A stretch of 64,000 nucleotides of DNA. Origin: Actinoplanes sp. M2I2. GTDB lineage: Bacteria; Actinomycetota; Actinomycetes; Mycobacteriales; Micromonosporaceae. The stretch spans positions 62,001 through 126,000 of the forward strand of contig NZ_JALPVJ010000020.1 in the NCBI RefSeq assembly GCF_023544445.1. The letters run 5' to 3'. The notes under the pieces are model-generated. The model was not told the DNA's origin. It did not search any database and worked only from the letters and a program-made list of their open reading frames with translations. Made by a program: the position numbers and the translations under genes. This document shows positions 42,354 through 49,924 of the stretch, one piece after another (the first letter of the stretch is position 1; each line of letters begins with the position of its first letter).

Positions 42354-43846
42354 TACCTCTTGGTCGTGGCCGGCTCGACTGCGAGAACGCCGGGCAGGGC
42401 GCCGACCTCGGCGGCGAGGCCGGGAAGCACTCCGGGACTGCTCAAGTCCACGTCCCAGAAGTACGGGAGCTCCGGGCCGGCCCCGGCCGGGAGCGGCGCG
42501 CCGTCGCAGTAGGCCTCCCGATACGCCAGGGACGCCGGGTCGTAGGCGAAGCTCGACCCCCAGGCGCCGGGTACGCGGAAGATCGCCGCCTCGATGAGGT
42601 TGCGTCGCTCCGCCGTCGTCTCCGGACGGATGAAGACCCGAGCCCCATAGGCGAGCCGGTCGGTGCTCGGTGCTTTCCAGGCGGGGGTGGCCAGCACGCA
42701 GGCCCGGCCGGCGGCCGAAGCGCTGTCGGCCAGGCGCGGCGCCCGGTCGGCGAACCCGGCCGCGACCAGGGCCGCCGCGGCCAGGCCGAACGCCGCGATG
42801 CGGGCCGGCTGGGACCGCTCGCTCCGGCGAGGCGTCGCCGCGAGCAGCAGCATCACGCACGCGAAGACCAGGGCGGGCTGCCACAGGCCGTGCAGGATTC
42901 CTCTCAATCCCAGGAAGAAGAGCTCATCGGCCGGCCCCGGGGTGTCGTCGCCGCCGGTCGCATAGAGCGCGACGAAAGCGGCCAGCGGCAGCAGCAACGT
43001 CAGGCCGATCGTGGCCGACAGGACGGTGATCGCTCGCAGCAGGCGGCGCCCCTCGACCCTGCGGGCCACCCATCCCGTCATCAGCCAACCCAGAAGGGCG
43101 GCGACCAGGCCGCCGGCCAGGGCGATGAGCCACAACACCGCCGGGGCCGATCGGGAAAGGGCGAACGTGACACTGCCCTCGGAGTCCCAGGAGGCTTTCT
43201 TGTCGACGACGGTGTCGTCGAAGTGGAGGGTCAAGCCGTCCCGGGTCGCCCAGAAGGTCGCGGACCGCGAAGCCGGCGGAACGTCGTCCGGTTCGGGGCC
43301 GGTGAACTCCACCCCGCCACGGATCGTCCAGCCGTTCGCCGCCAACCGGTCGCGCACCTGTGTCGCGTAAGCCACCACATCCCGGGTCTCGGCGGTGTGC
43401 CGCACCCAGTGGTCGGCGAACCCGTACTGCCAGCCTTCGCCGTCGCCGGTCCTCACCCAGCGGGCCGCGTCGCCGCCGCCCCACACGGTCAGGCCGGGGA
43501 ACACCTCACGTTTCAGCTCGTCCGACGTGACGCCCTGGGGCAGCGACGGCGCCAGCGCCCAGCCCGGCGAGGCGGCGGCCGCGGCGCCGAACACTCCCGC
43601 CAGCACGGTCACCAGGGTGGCGATCACCACGACGGCCCGGCTGCGCGGATGACCGAGCCGGGCCCGCATGCCGTGCCGCATCAGGTTCAGCGCCTGCCGG
43701 GCCGCCGGCCGCCGCCGGGTGCCCTCCTCCTCGCCCTCGAGGATCGTGTCGAGCAACTCGTCGCGTCTCGGGCCGGGCGGATAGGCCAGGAGCAACCGGC
43801 GGAGCTGCCGCTCGAGGCCATCCGGGCCCGGGGCCTGGTCGGCCAT
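42353..43846 (-). CDS. Membrane protein with HAAS-like N-terminal segment, partner of PadR
   Basis: 497 aa. The cytoplasmic N-terminus (LERQLRRLLLAYPPGPRRDE LLDTILEGEEEG in sequence) resembles the HAAS/permease-prefix helices found in proteins linked to PadR regulators. It is followed by transmembrane segments (VVVIATLVTVLAGVFGAAAA; VLWLIALAGGLVAALLGWLM; TVLSATIGLTLLLPLAAFVA), an external domain between, and a C-terminal external domain with Cys residues. Its ATG overlaps the padR stop (TGATG). The role is probably envelope-related and controlled by PadR. Confidence 0.78.
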   Translation of the reverse strand: MADQAPGPDGLERQLRRLLLAYPPGPRRDELLDTILEGEEEGTRRRPAARQALNLMRHGMRARLGHPRSRAVVVIATLVTVLAGVFGAAAAASPGWALAPSLPQGVTSDELKREVFPGLTVWGGGDAARWVRTGDGEGWQYGFADHWVRHTAETRDVVAYATQVRDRLAANGWTIRGGVEFTGPEPDDVPPASRSATFWATRDGLTLHFDDTVVDKKASWDSEGSVTFALSRSAPAVLWLIALAGGLVAALLGWLMTGWVARRVEGRRLLRAITVLSATIGLTLLLPLAAFVALYATGGDDTPGPADELFFLGLRGILHGLWQPALVFACVMLLLAATPRRSERSQPARIAAFGLAAAALVAAGFADRAPRLADSASAAGRACVLATPAWKAPSTDRLAYGARVFIRPETTAERRNLIEAAIFRVPGAWGSSFAYDPASLAYREAYCDGAPLPAGAGPELPYFWDVDLSSPGVLPGLAAEVGALPGVLAVEPATTKR

Positions 43847-44196
43847 CAGGAAATCACCAGGCCCGCGGTGGCCGGCCCGAGCCCGAAGCGCCGCCGGGCG
43901 GAGAGCTGGCCGTTCGCCGCGTCCACACTGGCCTGCAGCCGGGCGGCCTCGGCGTCCAGGGCGGCCGCGCCGTCGTCGGTGAGGCGGTAGTAGCGCCGGG
44001 CCCGCCCGCGGACGATCTCCTCCCGGTCGGGCTGGACCAGGCCCTCGTCGACCAGCCGGTCGAGCGCGGCATAGAGCGTGCCGGCCTGCAGCCGGACCCG
44101 GCCACCGGACAGCCTCTCGGCCTCCTGGATCAACGCGTAACCGTGGCGGGACTCCGGGGCCAGGGCGGTGAGGATCCAGAACGTGGGCTCACGCAT
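43846..44196 (-). CDS. PadR-family transcriptional regulator
   Basis: 116 aa from the ATG at 44196, with GGAGG 10 nt upstream; the longer frame starts without a site. The winged helix reads MREPTFWILTALAPESRHGY, ALIQEAERLSGGRVRLQAGT, LYAALDRLVDEGLVQPDREE and RARRYYRLTDDG, all typical of PadR. A 29-bp inverted repeat overlaps its ribosome site, implying autorepression of the padR-membrane protein operon. Confidence 0.92.
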   Translation of the reverse strand: MREPTFWILTALAPESRHGYALIQEAERLSGGRVRLQAGTLYAALDRLVDEGLVQPDREEIVRGRARRYYRLTDDGAAALDAEAARLQASVDAANGQLSARRRFGLGPATAGLVIS

Positions 44197-44207
44197 AGGG
44201 CTCGTAC

Positions 44208-44236
44208 CTCCATATAAAGATGATCTCAATATAGAG
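44208..44236. promoter_or_regulatory. PadR-type operator palindrome
   Basis: A 29-bp inverted repeat is centred on G 44222: CTC, ATAT, AGAT on the left match ATCT, ATAT, GAG on the right (22 of 28 arm bases). It is A/T-rich in a very GC-rich setting. The left edge includes the padR ribosome site. ATAT-containing dyads are usual PadR targets. Confidence 0.65.
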
Positions 44237-44281
44237 GGTGCGGGCAAGGCCCCCGGCCTGGGAGGCGGGTCGGGTGGAGAT

Positions 44282-44923
44282 CTAGCGTCGCGCGGACTCC
44301 GCGGACTGCCGCTCGGTGTTGACCCGGAGGAGTCCCTCGATGCCGCTGAGGAAGGTGTCGGACACCAGCGCGGGGTCGAAGAGGCACCCGGCGGCCATGG
44401 CGCCGTCGCGCAGCATGACGAAGTGGCGCGCGGCGGGGCCGGCCGTTCCCTCGTGGACCTGCGCCATCAGCGTGGTGAGCGTGTCCAGGAACCACTGCCG
44501 GTGGGCGATGATCTCCCGGTGGACGGGGTGGCCGGTCTCGGGGTACTCGGCCGCGGCGTTCAGGAAGGCGCATCCGCGGAAGCCGGGCGACTGGATGTTC
44601 TCGGCGATGGAGCCGGCGATGGCCAGCAGCGGTTCGACCGGCGAGGCGTCGGCGGTGATGGCCGCCTCGACCCGGCTGCGATCCATCTGGTGGACCTCCC
44701 GCAGATAGGCCACGATCAGGTCCTCCTTGCCGGGGAAGTGCCGGTAGAAGGTCGCCCGGGTCACCTTGGCCTCGGCAATGATCCGGTCGACGCCGACGGA
44801 GTGGATGCCCTCGGCGTAGAAGATCTTGATTGCCGTGTTGAGGAGCCGGGTCCGGGCTTCGGAGGGCCGGGCTTCGGAGGGCCGGGCTTCGGAGGGCCGG
44901 ACTTCGAGGTCGCCGCGCGTCAT
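44282..44923 (-). CDS. TetR-family regulator, probable controller of a local regulon
   Basis: 213 aa from the ATG at 44923, 7 nt after TAGAAT (probably leaderless). The N-terminus carries RPSEA repeats from a 15-bp minisatellite. HTH: RLLNTAIKIFYAEGIHSVGV, DRIIAEAKVTRATFYRHFPG. The C-domain (GFRGCAFLNAAAEYPE; HFVMLRDGAMAAGCLFDP) matches the TetR subfamily that controls oxidoreductases and efflux genes. Its promoter contains ATAGAACGTTCGGT, also found before the EthD gene, the DUF308-flavoprotein operon and a decayed tetR copy. It is thus the likely repressor of this set. Confidence 0.88.
   Translation of the reverse strand: MTRGDLEVRPSEARPSEARPSEARTRLLNTAIKIFYAEGIHSVGVDRIIAEAKVTRATFYRHFPGKEDLIVAYLREVHQMDRSRVEAAITADASPVEPLLAIAGSIAENIQSPGFRGCAFLNAAAEYPETGHPVHREIIAHRQWFLDTLTTLMAQVHEGTAGPAARHFVMLRDGAMAAGCLFDPALVSDTFLSGIEGLLRVNTERQSAESARR
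44851..44910. repeat. 15-bp minisatellite in the tetR 5' coding region
   Basis: Three near-identical 15-bp units (GCCGGGCTTCGGAGG on the plus strand) at 44851-44865, 44866-44880 and 44881-44895, plus a diverged fourth to 44910. Each encodes the five residues RPSEA. Units are in frame. Confidence 0.85.
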
Positions 44924-44930
44924 GCGGCCC

Positions 44931-44957
44931 ATTCTAGCGAATAGAACGTTCGGTCTG
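44931..44957 (-). promoter_or_regulatory. tetR promoter with operator
   Basis: Leftward -10 element TAGAAT (44936-44931) stands 7 nt before the ATG at 44923. The operator ATAGAACGTTCGGT (44941-44954 as written on the plus strand, palindromic core GAACGTTC 44944-44951) lies just upstream, between the -10 and the expected -35, consistent with autorepression. Confidence 0.65.
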
Positions 44958-45002
44958 TAACGCTGCGTGCCGCCGGACGCGGATGCCGCCGGCGGCCGGT
45001 CC

Positions 45003-45842
45003 TCAGCGGGAATCGGTCGAGCGGGAGAGGGCTTCCCAGGCGGCGATGTCGTGGTCGACGGCGTCGCGACCGGCCCGGATGACGCGCAGGGCGTCGGAGC
45101 CCAGGACGAGGTGGCGCGGTGGTTCCGGCAGGTCGATGACGCGCAGGATGGCAGCCGCCGCGCGGGCGGGGTCGCCGGGTTGCCGGCCGCTGGCGTTCCG
45201 GCGGGCCTCCCGGATGGGATCGAACAAGGCGTCGTAGTCGGCGATCGAGCGAGGGGCGCGGGTCATCGAGCGGCCGGCCCAGTCGGTGCGGAACGACCCG
45301 GGCGCCACCGCGGTGACGTGGATCCCGAAAGCGCTGACCTCCTGGGCCAGGGACTCGAGGATGCCTTCCAGCGCGTACTTGCTGCCGCAGTAGGCGGAGA
45401 CGCCCGGGAAGCCGGCGAGGCCGCCCATGGAGGTGACGGCCAGGACGTGGCCGCAGCGCCGTTCGCGCAGGAAGGGCAGGACGGCTTGGATGGCGGCGGC
45501 CGCGCCGAAGACGTTGACCTCGAACTGGGCGCGCAGGGCGGACAGCGGGGTCTCCTCAAAGGTGCCTTCCAGGCCGTACCCGGCGTTGGCGATCAGAGTG
45601 TCGATGGGGCCGACGGTCCTCTCGACTTCGTACACCATCGCGAAGACGGCGTCGTCGTCGGTGACGTCGAGGAGGCGCGCGTGGGCGCGCTCCGGGTGCA
45701 GGGCGGTGAAGGAACTGGCGTCGGCGTCCTTGCGGACAGTGCCGATGACCGTGTGGCCGGCCTCCAGGGCGGCGACGGCGACCGCACGGCCGAGGCCGCT
45801 GCTGACTCCGGTGATCAGGAAGATTCGGGCGGTGTCTGTCAT
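45003..45842 (-). CDS. Short-chain dehydrogenase/reductase (classical SDR)
   Basis: 279 aa. NAD(P)-binding ITGVSSGLGRAVAVAALEAG, ANAGYG, catalytic Ser in VLAVTSMGGLAGFPGVSAYC and Tyr-Lys in AYCGSKYALEG, then PGSFRTDW. ARLLDVTDDDAV marks the adenine-binding loop. It belongs to the oxidoreductase SDR group common in actinomycetes. It is divergent from an XRE-type regulator 106 bp away, which could control it. Substrate unknown. Confidence 0.92.
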   Translation of the reverse strand: MTDTARIFLITGVSSGLGRAVAVAALEAGHTVIGTVRKDADASSFTALHPERAHARLLDVTDDDAVFAMVYEVERTVGPIDTLIANAGYGLEGTFEETPLSALRAQFEVNVFGAAAAIQAVLPFLRERRCGHVLAVTSMGGLAGFPGVSAYCGSKYALEGILESLAQEVSAFGIHVTAVAPGSFRTDWAGRSMTRAPRSIADYDALFDPIREARRNASGRQPGDPARAAAAILRVIDLPEPPRHLVLGSDALRVIRAGRDAVDHDIAAWEALSRSTDSR

Positions 45843-45936
45843 GGGCCAAGCGTGCGAGCCGAGGGTCGGCCGTCACCAGGACGCCTGTTTCCTGGGCATG
45901 GCGTACCCAGGCATCCGGGCCAGGCCGGGCCCGGCC

Positions 45937-45948
45937 TAGCCTGACGTG
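45937..45948 (+). promoter_or_regulatory. Probable leaderless -10 element for the XRE gene
   Basis: TAGCCT at 45937-45942 is followed by 6 nt and the ATG at 45949; no Shine-Dalgarno is present. A GTG at 45946 in the same frame is less likely. Confidence 0.5.
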
Positions 45949-46599
45949 ATGACCGGCAACGACCTGGGCGAGTTCCTCCGGGCGCACCGTTCCCGGCTGC
46001 GTCCCGGTGACGTCGGCCTGCCCTCGTACGACCGGCGGCGGGTGACCGGGTTGCGGCGCGAGGAGGTCGCCGTGCTGGCCGGCATGAACAGCGACTATTA
46101 CGCCCGACTGGAGCATGCGGGCGCCCCGGCGTTCGTCCTCAACCCGGCCAAGGATTTCGTCGGGCTCAACGCTCTGGCCGAGGCGTTGTTCTCTCCCTTC
46201 GGGGCGGTGGACAACCTGGCCCGGATGACGTTCCTGGACTTGGCGGCCCGGCGGTTCTTCGTTCGCTGGGAGCGCTTCGCCGAGTCGGTCGTGGCCGGGC
46301 TCCGCCATGCTCACGGCCTCGACCCGGAGTATCCCCGGCTGCGGGAGCTGGTGCGTTCGCTGAGTGAGGAGAGCGACGCCTTTGCCGCGTTGTGGTCGTC
46401 GCACGCCGTCTACGGCAAGACCCAGGAGGCCACCGAGCTCCTCCACCCGGATGTCGGGCCGCTCGCGCTCGTCTCCCAGTCCTTCGACGTACGCGGAGCG
46501 CCGGGTCAGATCCTGGTGATCTATCAGGCCGACAGCGGGAGCCGGAGTGCCGACGCGCTCATTCTGCTGGGCGCCCTCCATGCCACCAGCCGGCCCTGA
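45949..46599 (+). CDS. XRE-family regulator (MmyB-like) with an internal deletion
   Basis: 216 aa, about 60 shorter than the family norm near 280. The N-terminal HTH core is normal (RRRVTGLRREEVAVLAGMNS DYYARLEH in sequence). Next should come the end of the HTH domain and the linker to the MmyB-like ligand domain, but the protein jumps straight to AGAPAFVLNPAKDFVGLNAL. The MmyB-like part is then complete (FFVRWERFAESVVAGLRH, LWSSHAVYGKT, LVSQSFDVRGAPGQILVIYQ). The junction is in frame. The protein may be folded but DNA binding may be impaired. Divergent from the SDR, its presumed target. Confidence 0.8.
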   Translation: MTGNDLGEFLRAHRSRLRPGDVGLPSYDRRRVTGLRREEVAVLAGMNSDYYARLEHAGAPAFVLNPAKDFVGLNALAEALFSPFGAVDNLARMTFLDLAARRFFVRWERFAESVVAGLRHAHGLDPEYPRLRELVRSLSEESDAFAALWSSHAVYGKTQEATELLHPDVGPLALVSQSFDVRGAPGQILVIYQADSGSRSADALILLGALHATSRP

Positions 46600-46628
46600 G
46601 CCCGTCGTCACGTATACCAAGTCTGGGG

Positions 46629-46874
46629 TCAAGGCCAGGCGTGGGTGGGGCCCGGGTCGGCGTGGGCGCGCAGCAGATCGTCGACTCCGTGCGGGAAGGT
46701 CTCGCGGACCAGGGCCGGGTCGAACAGGCAGCCGGCGGCCATGGCGCCGTCGCGCATCATCACGAAGTGCTGGGTGGCGGGGTCGGCCCGGGTGGCCCGG
46801 ATGCGGGTCAGAAGGTCCCTCACGGTGTCCGAGAACCATCGGCGGCCAGCGGCTCGCGTCGTCGCTTTCCATGG
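46629..46874 (-). pseudogene. Decayed tetR copy (C-terminal fragment only)
   Basis: The open stretch encodes RRWFSDTVRDLLTRI, HFVMMRDGAMAAGCLFDP and RETFPHGVDDLLRAHADP. This aligns with HRQWFLDTLTTLMAQV, HFVMLRDGAMAAGCLFDP and SDTFLSGIEGLLRVNTE of the intact TetR at 44282-44923. The helix-turn-helix is absent, and an in-frame TGA lies just upstream of the fragment. The upstream DNA still carries the shared TetR operator and a CTAGGGC element like the intact gene's CTAGAAT, so promoter and C-terminus survived while the N-terminal half was deleted. Confidence 0.8.
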
Positions 46875-46889
46875 TCACGCCCTAGCGGA

Positions 46890-46958
46890 TAGAACGTTCG
46901 GTATTGACAAGAGCGAGGGCCGGTCGCCATGCTGGCTAGCAACAGAACGTTCCATCTA
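46890..46958 (+). promoter_or_regulatory. Promoter of the DUF308-flavoprotein operon with two TetR operators
   Basis: Operator ATAGAACGTTCGGT (core 46892-46899) abuts TTGACA (-35, 46904-46909). An 18-bp spacer leads to CATGCT (46928-46933). A second operator ACAGAACGTTCCAT (core 46945-46952) follows. Core-to-core distance is 53 bp, against 52 bp in the EthD promoter. The same DNA reads leftward into the decayed tetR. Confidence 0.75.
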
Positions 46959-46980
46959 CCAAATTCCTGAAGGGTTCACC

Positions 46981-47541
46981 GTGACCACTGTTGCTGTCTC
47001 GCCCGGCATCTCCCAGACCGCGTCCGCGCTGCGGCGGTTGTACTTCGTCCGAGCGGCGTTCGCCATCGTGTGGGCGCTGGTGACGATCGCCACCGCGAAG
47101 GAGATCGGCCCGCTCACGGTGGTCCTGTTCGTGCTGTATCCGCTGTTCGACGTGGGGGCGGCGATCTACGACCTGCGCTCGTCGCGGTCCGCCGGGTCGC
47201 CCACCCTGCTGTACGTGAACATCGCCGTCAGCCTGCTCGCGGCCATCGGGCTGGGGGCCGCGGCCGCGTCGGGCATCCCGGCGATGCTGCGGGTGTGGGG
47301 CGCCTGGGCGATCGTCGCCGGTCTGGTCCAGCTGATCGTCGGCGTCACCCGCCGCACGATGGGCGGCCAATGGCCGATGATCATCAGTGGTGGCATCTCC
47401 GTGCTCGCCGGTGGTTCGTTCATCGCCGCCGCCGGCGCGGACAACCCGGCGCTGACCAACGCGGCCGGCTACGCCATCCCCGGCGCCATCTTCTTCCTCA
47501 TCGCGGCGTTCCGTCTCGGCCGTAGCGCGAAGGGCAACTGA
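46981..47541 (+). CDS. DUF308/HdeD-like membrane protein
   Basis: 186 aa from the GTG at 46981. Six hydrophobic helices in three hairpins, starting LYFVRAAFAIVWALVTIATA, then GPLTVVLFVLYPLFDVGAAIYD, and ending AGYAIPGAIFFLIAAFRLG; the Asp after the second helix is typical of the family. HdeD-like proteins are linked to acid and envelope stress, but no activity is known. It is the first gene of an operon with the flavoprotein gene (1 bp gap) under the TetR-type operators. Confidence 0.82.
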   Translation: MTTVAVSPGISQTASALRRLYFVRAAFAIVWALVTIATAKEIGPLTVVLFVLYPLFDVGAAIYDLRSSRSAGSPTLLYVNIAVSLLAAIGLGAAAASGIPAMLRVWGAWAIVAGLVQLIVGVTRRTMGGQWPMIISGGISVLAGGSFIAAAGADNPALTNAAGYAIPGAIFFLIAAFRLGRSAKGN

Positions 47542-47542
47542 C

Positions 47543-48967
47543 ATGAGCGACCTGACATACGACGTTGTGGTGATCGGCGCCGGTCCGGTGGGAGAGAACG
47601 TGGCCGACCGGGTCGTGCGGGGCGGCCTGACGGTCGCGGTCGTCGAGCGGGAACTGGTCGGCGGGGAGTGCTCGTACTGGGCGTGCATGCCGACCAAGGC
47701 GTTGCTGCGCAGCGCGTCGGCGTTGCGGGCGGCTCGTCAGGTGCCCGGCGCCCGGGAGGCGGTGACCGGCGGGCTGGACGTGGCGGCGGTGCTGGCGCGG
47801 CGGGATTCCTTCGCGTCGCAGTGGAAGGACGACGGGCAGGTGTCCTGGCTCGAGTCGGCCGGGATCGCCCTGCACCGGGGTCAGGGGCGGATCGCCGCCG
47901 ACCGGGTCGTCGAGGTGACCGGTGACGACGGGGCGACCGTGACGGTGACGGCCCGGCACGCCGTGGTCGTGGCCACCGGCAGCAGCGCGTTGCTCCCGGA
48001 CATCGCGGGTCTGCGCGAGGCGTCGCCGTGGACGAGCCGTGAGGCGGCGGCGGCCCCGTCGGTCCCGGGCCGGCTGGCGATCATCGGCGGCGGTGTGGTG
48101 GCGACCGAGATGGCGACCGCGTATTCCGCTCTGGGGTCCGAGGTGACGGTGCTGGCCCGGCGCGGCCTGCTGGCTGAGGCCGAGCCGTTCGCCGGGGAGC
48201 TGGTCGCCGAGTCGTTGCGGAAAGCCGGTGTCTCGGTACGCCTGGACGCCCGGACCACCTCGGTGCGGCGCGACGACACCGGGACCGTGCGGATCGCGCT
48301 GGCCGACGGCGAGCAGGTCGAGGCCGACGAGGTCCTGGTCGCGATCGGCCGTACGCCGAACACCCGGGACATCGGCCTGGACAGCATCGGTCTGCCGGTG
48401 GGCGGCTGGCTGACGGTCGACGAGACGTTGCGCGTCGTCGACGGCGGGCACGACTGGCTGTACGCCGCGGGCGACGTGAACCGGCGGGCGCTGCTGACGC
48501 ATCAGGGCAAGTACCAGGCGCGCGCGGTGGGCGACGTGATCGTGGCCCGGGCCAAGGGCGAAAAGGTGGAGGACGGCCGGTGGGGCCGGCACGCGGCGAC
48601 GGCCGACGGGTCCGCCGTGCCGCAGGTGGTGTTCACCGACCCGGAGGTCGCGTCGGTGGGCCTGACCGCGGCCGCGGCGCAGGCGGCCGGGTTGCGGACG
48701 CGGGTGGTCGACCACGACCTGGGCGCGGTGTCGGGGTCCGTGCTGCACGCCGAGGGCTTCCAGGGCCAGGCGCGGATGGTGGTCGACGAGGATCGGCGGG
48801 TCGTCGTCGGCTTCACGCTGGTCGGCCCGGACGTGGGGGAGCTGCTCCACGCGGCGACGATCGCGGTCGTCGGCGAAGTCCCGCTGGACCGGCTGTGGCA
48901 CGCCGTGCCCTCCTTCCCCACGGTCAGCGAGGTCTGGCTGCGCCTGCTGGAGGCGTACGGCCGCTGA
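47543..48967 (+). CDS. FAD-dependent pyridine nucleotide-disulfide oxidoreductase
   Basis: 474 aa. FAD-binding DVVVIGAGPVGENVADRVV, redox pair in GGECSYWACMPTKALLR (Cys-x4-Cys), NAD(P)-binding LAIIGGGVVATEMATAYSAL, FAD motif WLYAAGDVN, and a dimer domain ending LWHAVPSFPTVSEVWLRL, where lipoamide dehydrogenases have HAHPTLSE. It belongs with dihydrolipoamide dehydrogenase/mercuric reductase-like enzymes of unassigned substrate, perhaps a thiol or quinone reductase. It follows the DUF308 gene by 1 bp and shares its TetR-controlled promoter, suggesting a redox or electrophile response. Confidence 0.9.
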   Translation: MSDLTYDVVVIGAGPVGENVADRVVRGGLTVAVVERELVGGECSYWACMPTKALLRSASALRAARQVPGAREAVTGGLDVAAVLARRDSFASQWKDDGQVSWLESAGIALHRGQGRIAADRVVEVTGDDGATVTVTARHAVVVATGSSALLPDIAGLREASPWTSREAAAAPSVPGRLAIIGGGVVATEMATAYSALGSEVTVLARRGLLAEAEPFAGELVAESLRKAGVSVRLDARTTSVRRDDTGTVRIALADGEQVEADEVLVAIGRTPNTRDIGLDSIGLPVGGWLTVDETLRVVDGGHDWLYAAGDVNRRALLTHQGKYQARAVGDVIVARAKGEKVEDGRWGRHAATADGSAVPQVVFTDPEVASVGLTAAAAQAAGLRTRVVDHDLGAVSGSVLHAEGFQGQARMVVDEDRRVVVGFTLVGPDVGELLHAATIAVVGEVPLDRLWHAVPSFPTVSEVWLRLLEAYGR

Positions 48968-48980
48968 CGGCACCGCCCGA

Positions 48981-49030
48981 CGTCCGCTCCGCGGGTCACC
49001 GGCCTCGGTCGGCGGCGCGCGGAGTGGACG
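48981..49030. terminator. Hairpin between convergent genes
   Basis: CGTCCGCTCCGCG at 48981-48993 pairs with CGCGGAGTGGACG at 49018-49030 (13 pairs, one G-U) across a 24-nt loop, between the flavoprotein and SDR genes. Confidence 0.6.
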
Positions 49031-49045
49031 CCGGGCGTTCCGGGG

Positions 49046-49924
49046 TTACCGGCGCGGAGCGGTCGCCGGGCGGGCGGCTAGGCCGAGCGCGCGGGCCGTT
49101 CGTTCGTAGACGAGAGTGGCCAGGTCGGCATCGAGGGCGGTCTTCGGCGGTGTTGTGGCCGCGCCCTTGGCGAAGTAGCCACCGTTCGGCGTGGGTGACG
49201 TCCCGGCCATGGCGAGAAGGGCCGGGGTGTGGGCCGCCTTGGCGGGCGGCTGGGCCATGATGGCGCCGAGCGAGGAGGCCAGCTTGACCAGGCCGCCGGC
49301 CTTGGTGTGGAACCCCGTTCTGATGACGCCCGGATCGGCGCTGTAGGCGCTCATGCCCCCGGGAAGCCGGTCGGCCAGAGCTGTGGTGGCCAGCAGGTTG
49401 GCGAGCTTGGCCGTGCCGTACACGGTGATCTGCGAGTAACGATGCCGCCAGGAGATGCCGGTGACGTCCGGTTCGCCGCGGTCGAGCCGTCCCCGGGCCA
49501 TGAGACCACTCGATATGTTGATGATCCGCGCGTCCGGCGCGAGAAGACCGTTGTCCAGCGCCAGGTGGGTGAGGTGGAACGGCGTCAGGTGGTTGAGGGC
49601 GTGGGTCAGCTCCATCCCGTCGGTGGTCTCGCCGTAGCCGGCGAAGGCGGCGCCGGCGTTGTTGACGAGCACGTCGACCTGCCCGACGGTGTCGCGCAAC
49701 TGTGCGGCGAGGGCCCGGACGGCGTCGCGATCGACGAGGTCGGCATGCAGGGCGTGCACCGCATGGCCGTGCGCCCCGGCCACGAGGGTTTCCCTGGTGG
49801 CCGCGGCGCTGCGCGCGTTGCGCGTCACCGCAACGATGTCGAATCCGTCGGCCAGGAGCCGTCGAGCGATGGCCTGGCCCAGGCCCCCGGCCGCACCGGT
49901 GATGACCGCGGTTCTCCTGCTCAT
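49046..49924 (-). CDS. Short-chain dehydrogenase/reductase
   Basis: 292 aa. TAVITGAAGGLGQAIARRLL cofactor motif, VLVNNAGAAFAGYGE, Ser in IINISSGLMARG and Tyr-Lys in ITVYGTAKLANLL, then SADPGVIRTGFH: the retinol/protochlorophyllide-reductase-like SDR group. Its ATG overlaps the stop of the intradiol dioxygenase by 4 bp (ATGA), so the two enzymes are cotranslated, and the SDR may process a compound related to the dioxygenase pathway. Confidence 0.92.
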   Translation of the reverse strand: MSRRTAVITGAAGGLGQAIARRLLADGFDIVAVTRNARSAAATRETLVAGAHGHAVHALHADLVDRDAVRALAAQLRDTVGQVDVLVNNAGAAFAGYGETTDGMELTHALNHLTPFHLTHLALDNGLLAPDARIINISSGLMARGRLDRGEPDVTGISWRHRYSQITVYGTAKLANLLATTALADRLPGGMSAYSADPGVIRTGFHTKAGGLVKLASSLGAIMAQPPAKAAHTPALLAMAGTSPTPNGGYFAKGAATTPPKTALDADLATLVYERTARALGLAARPATAPRR

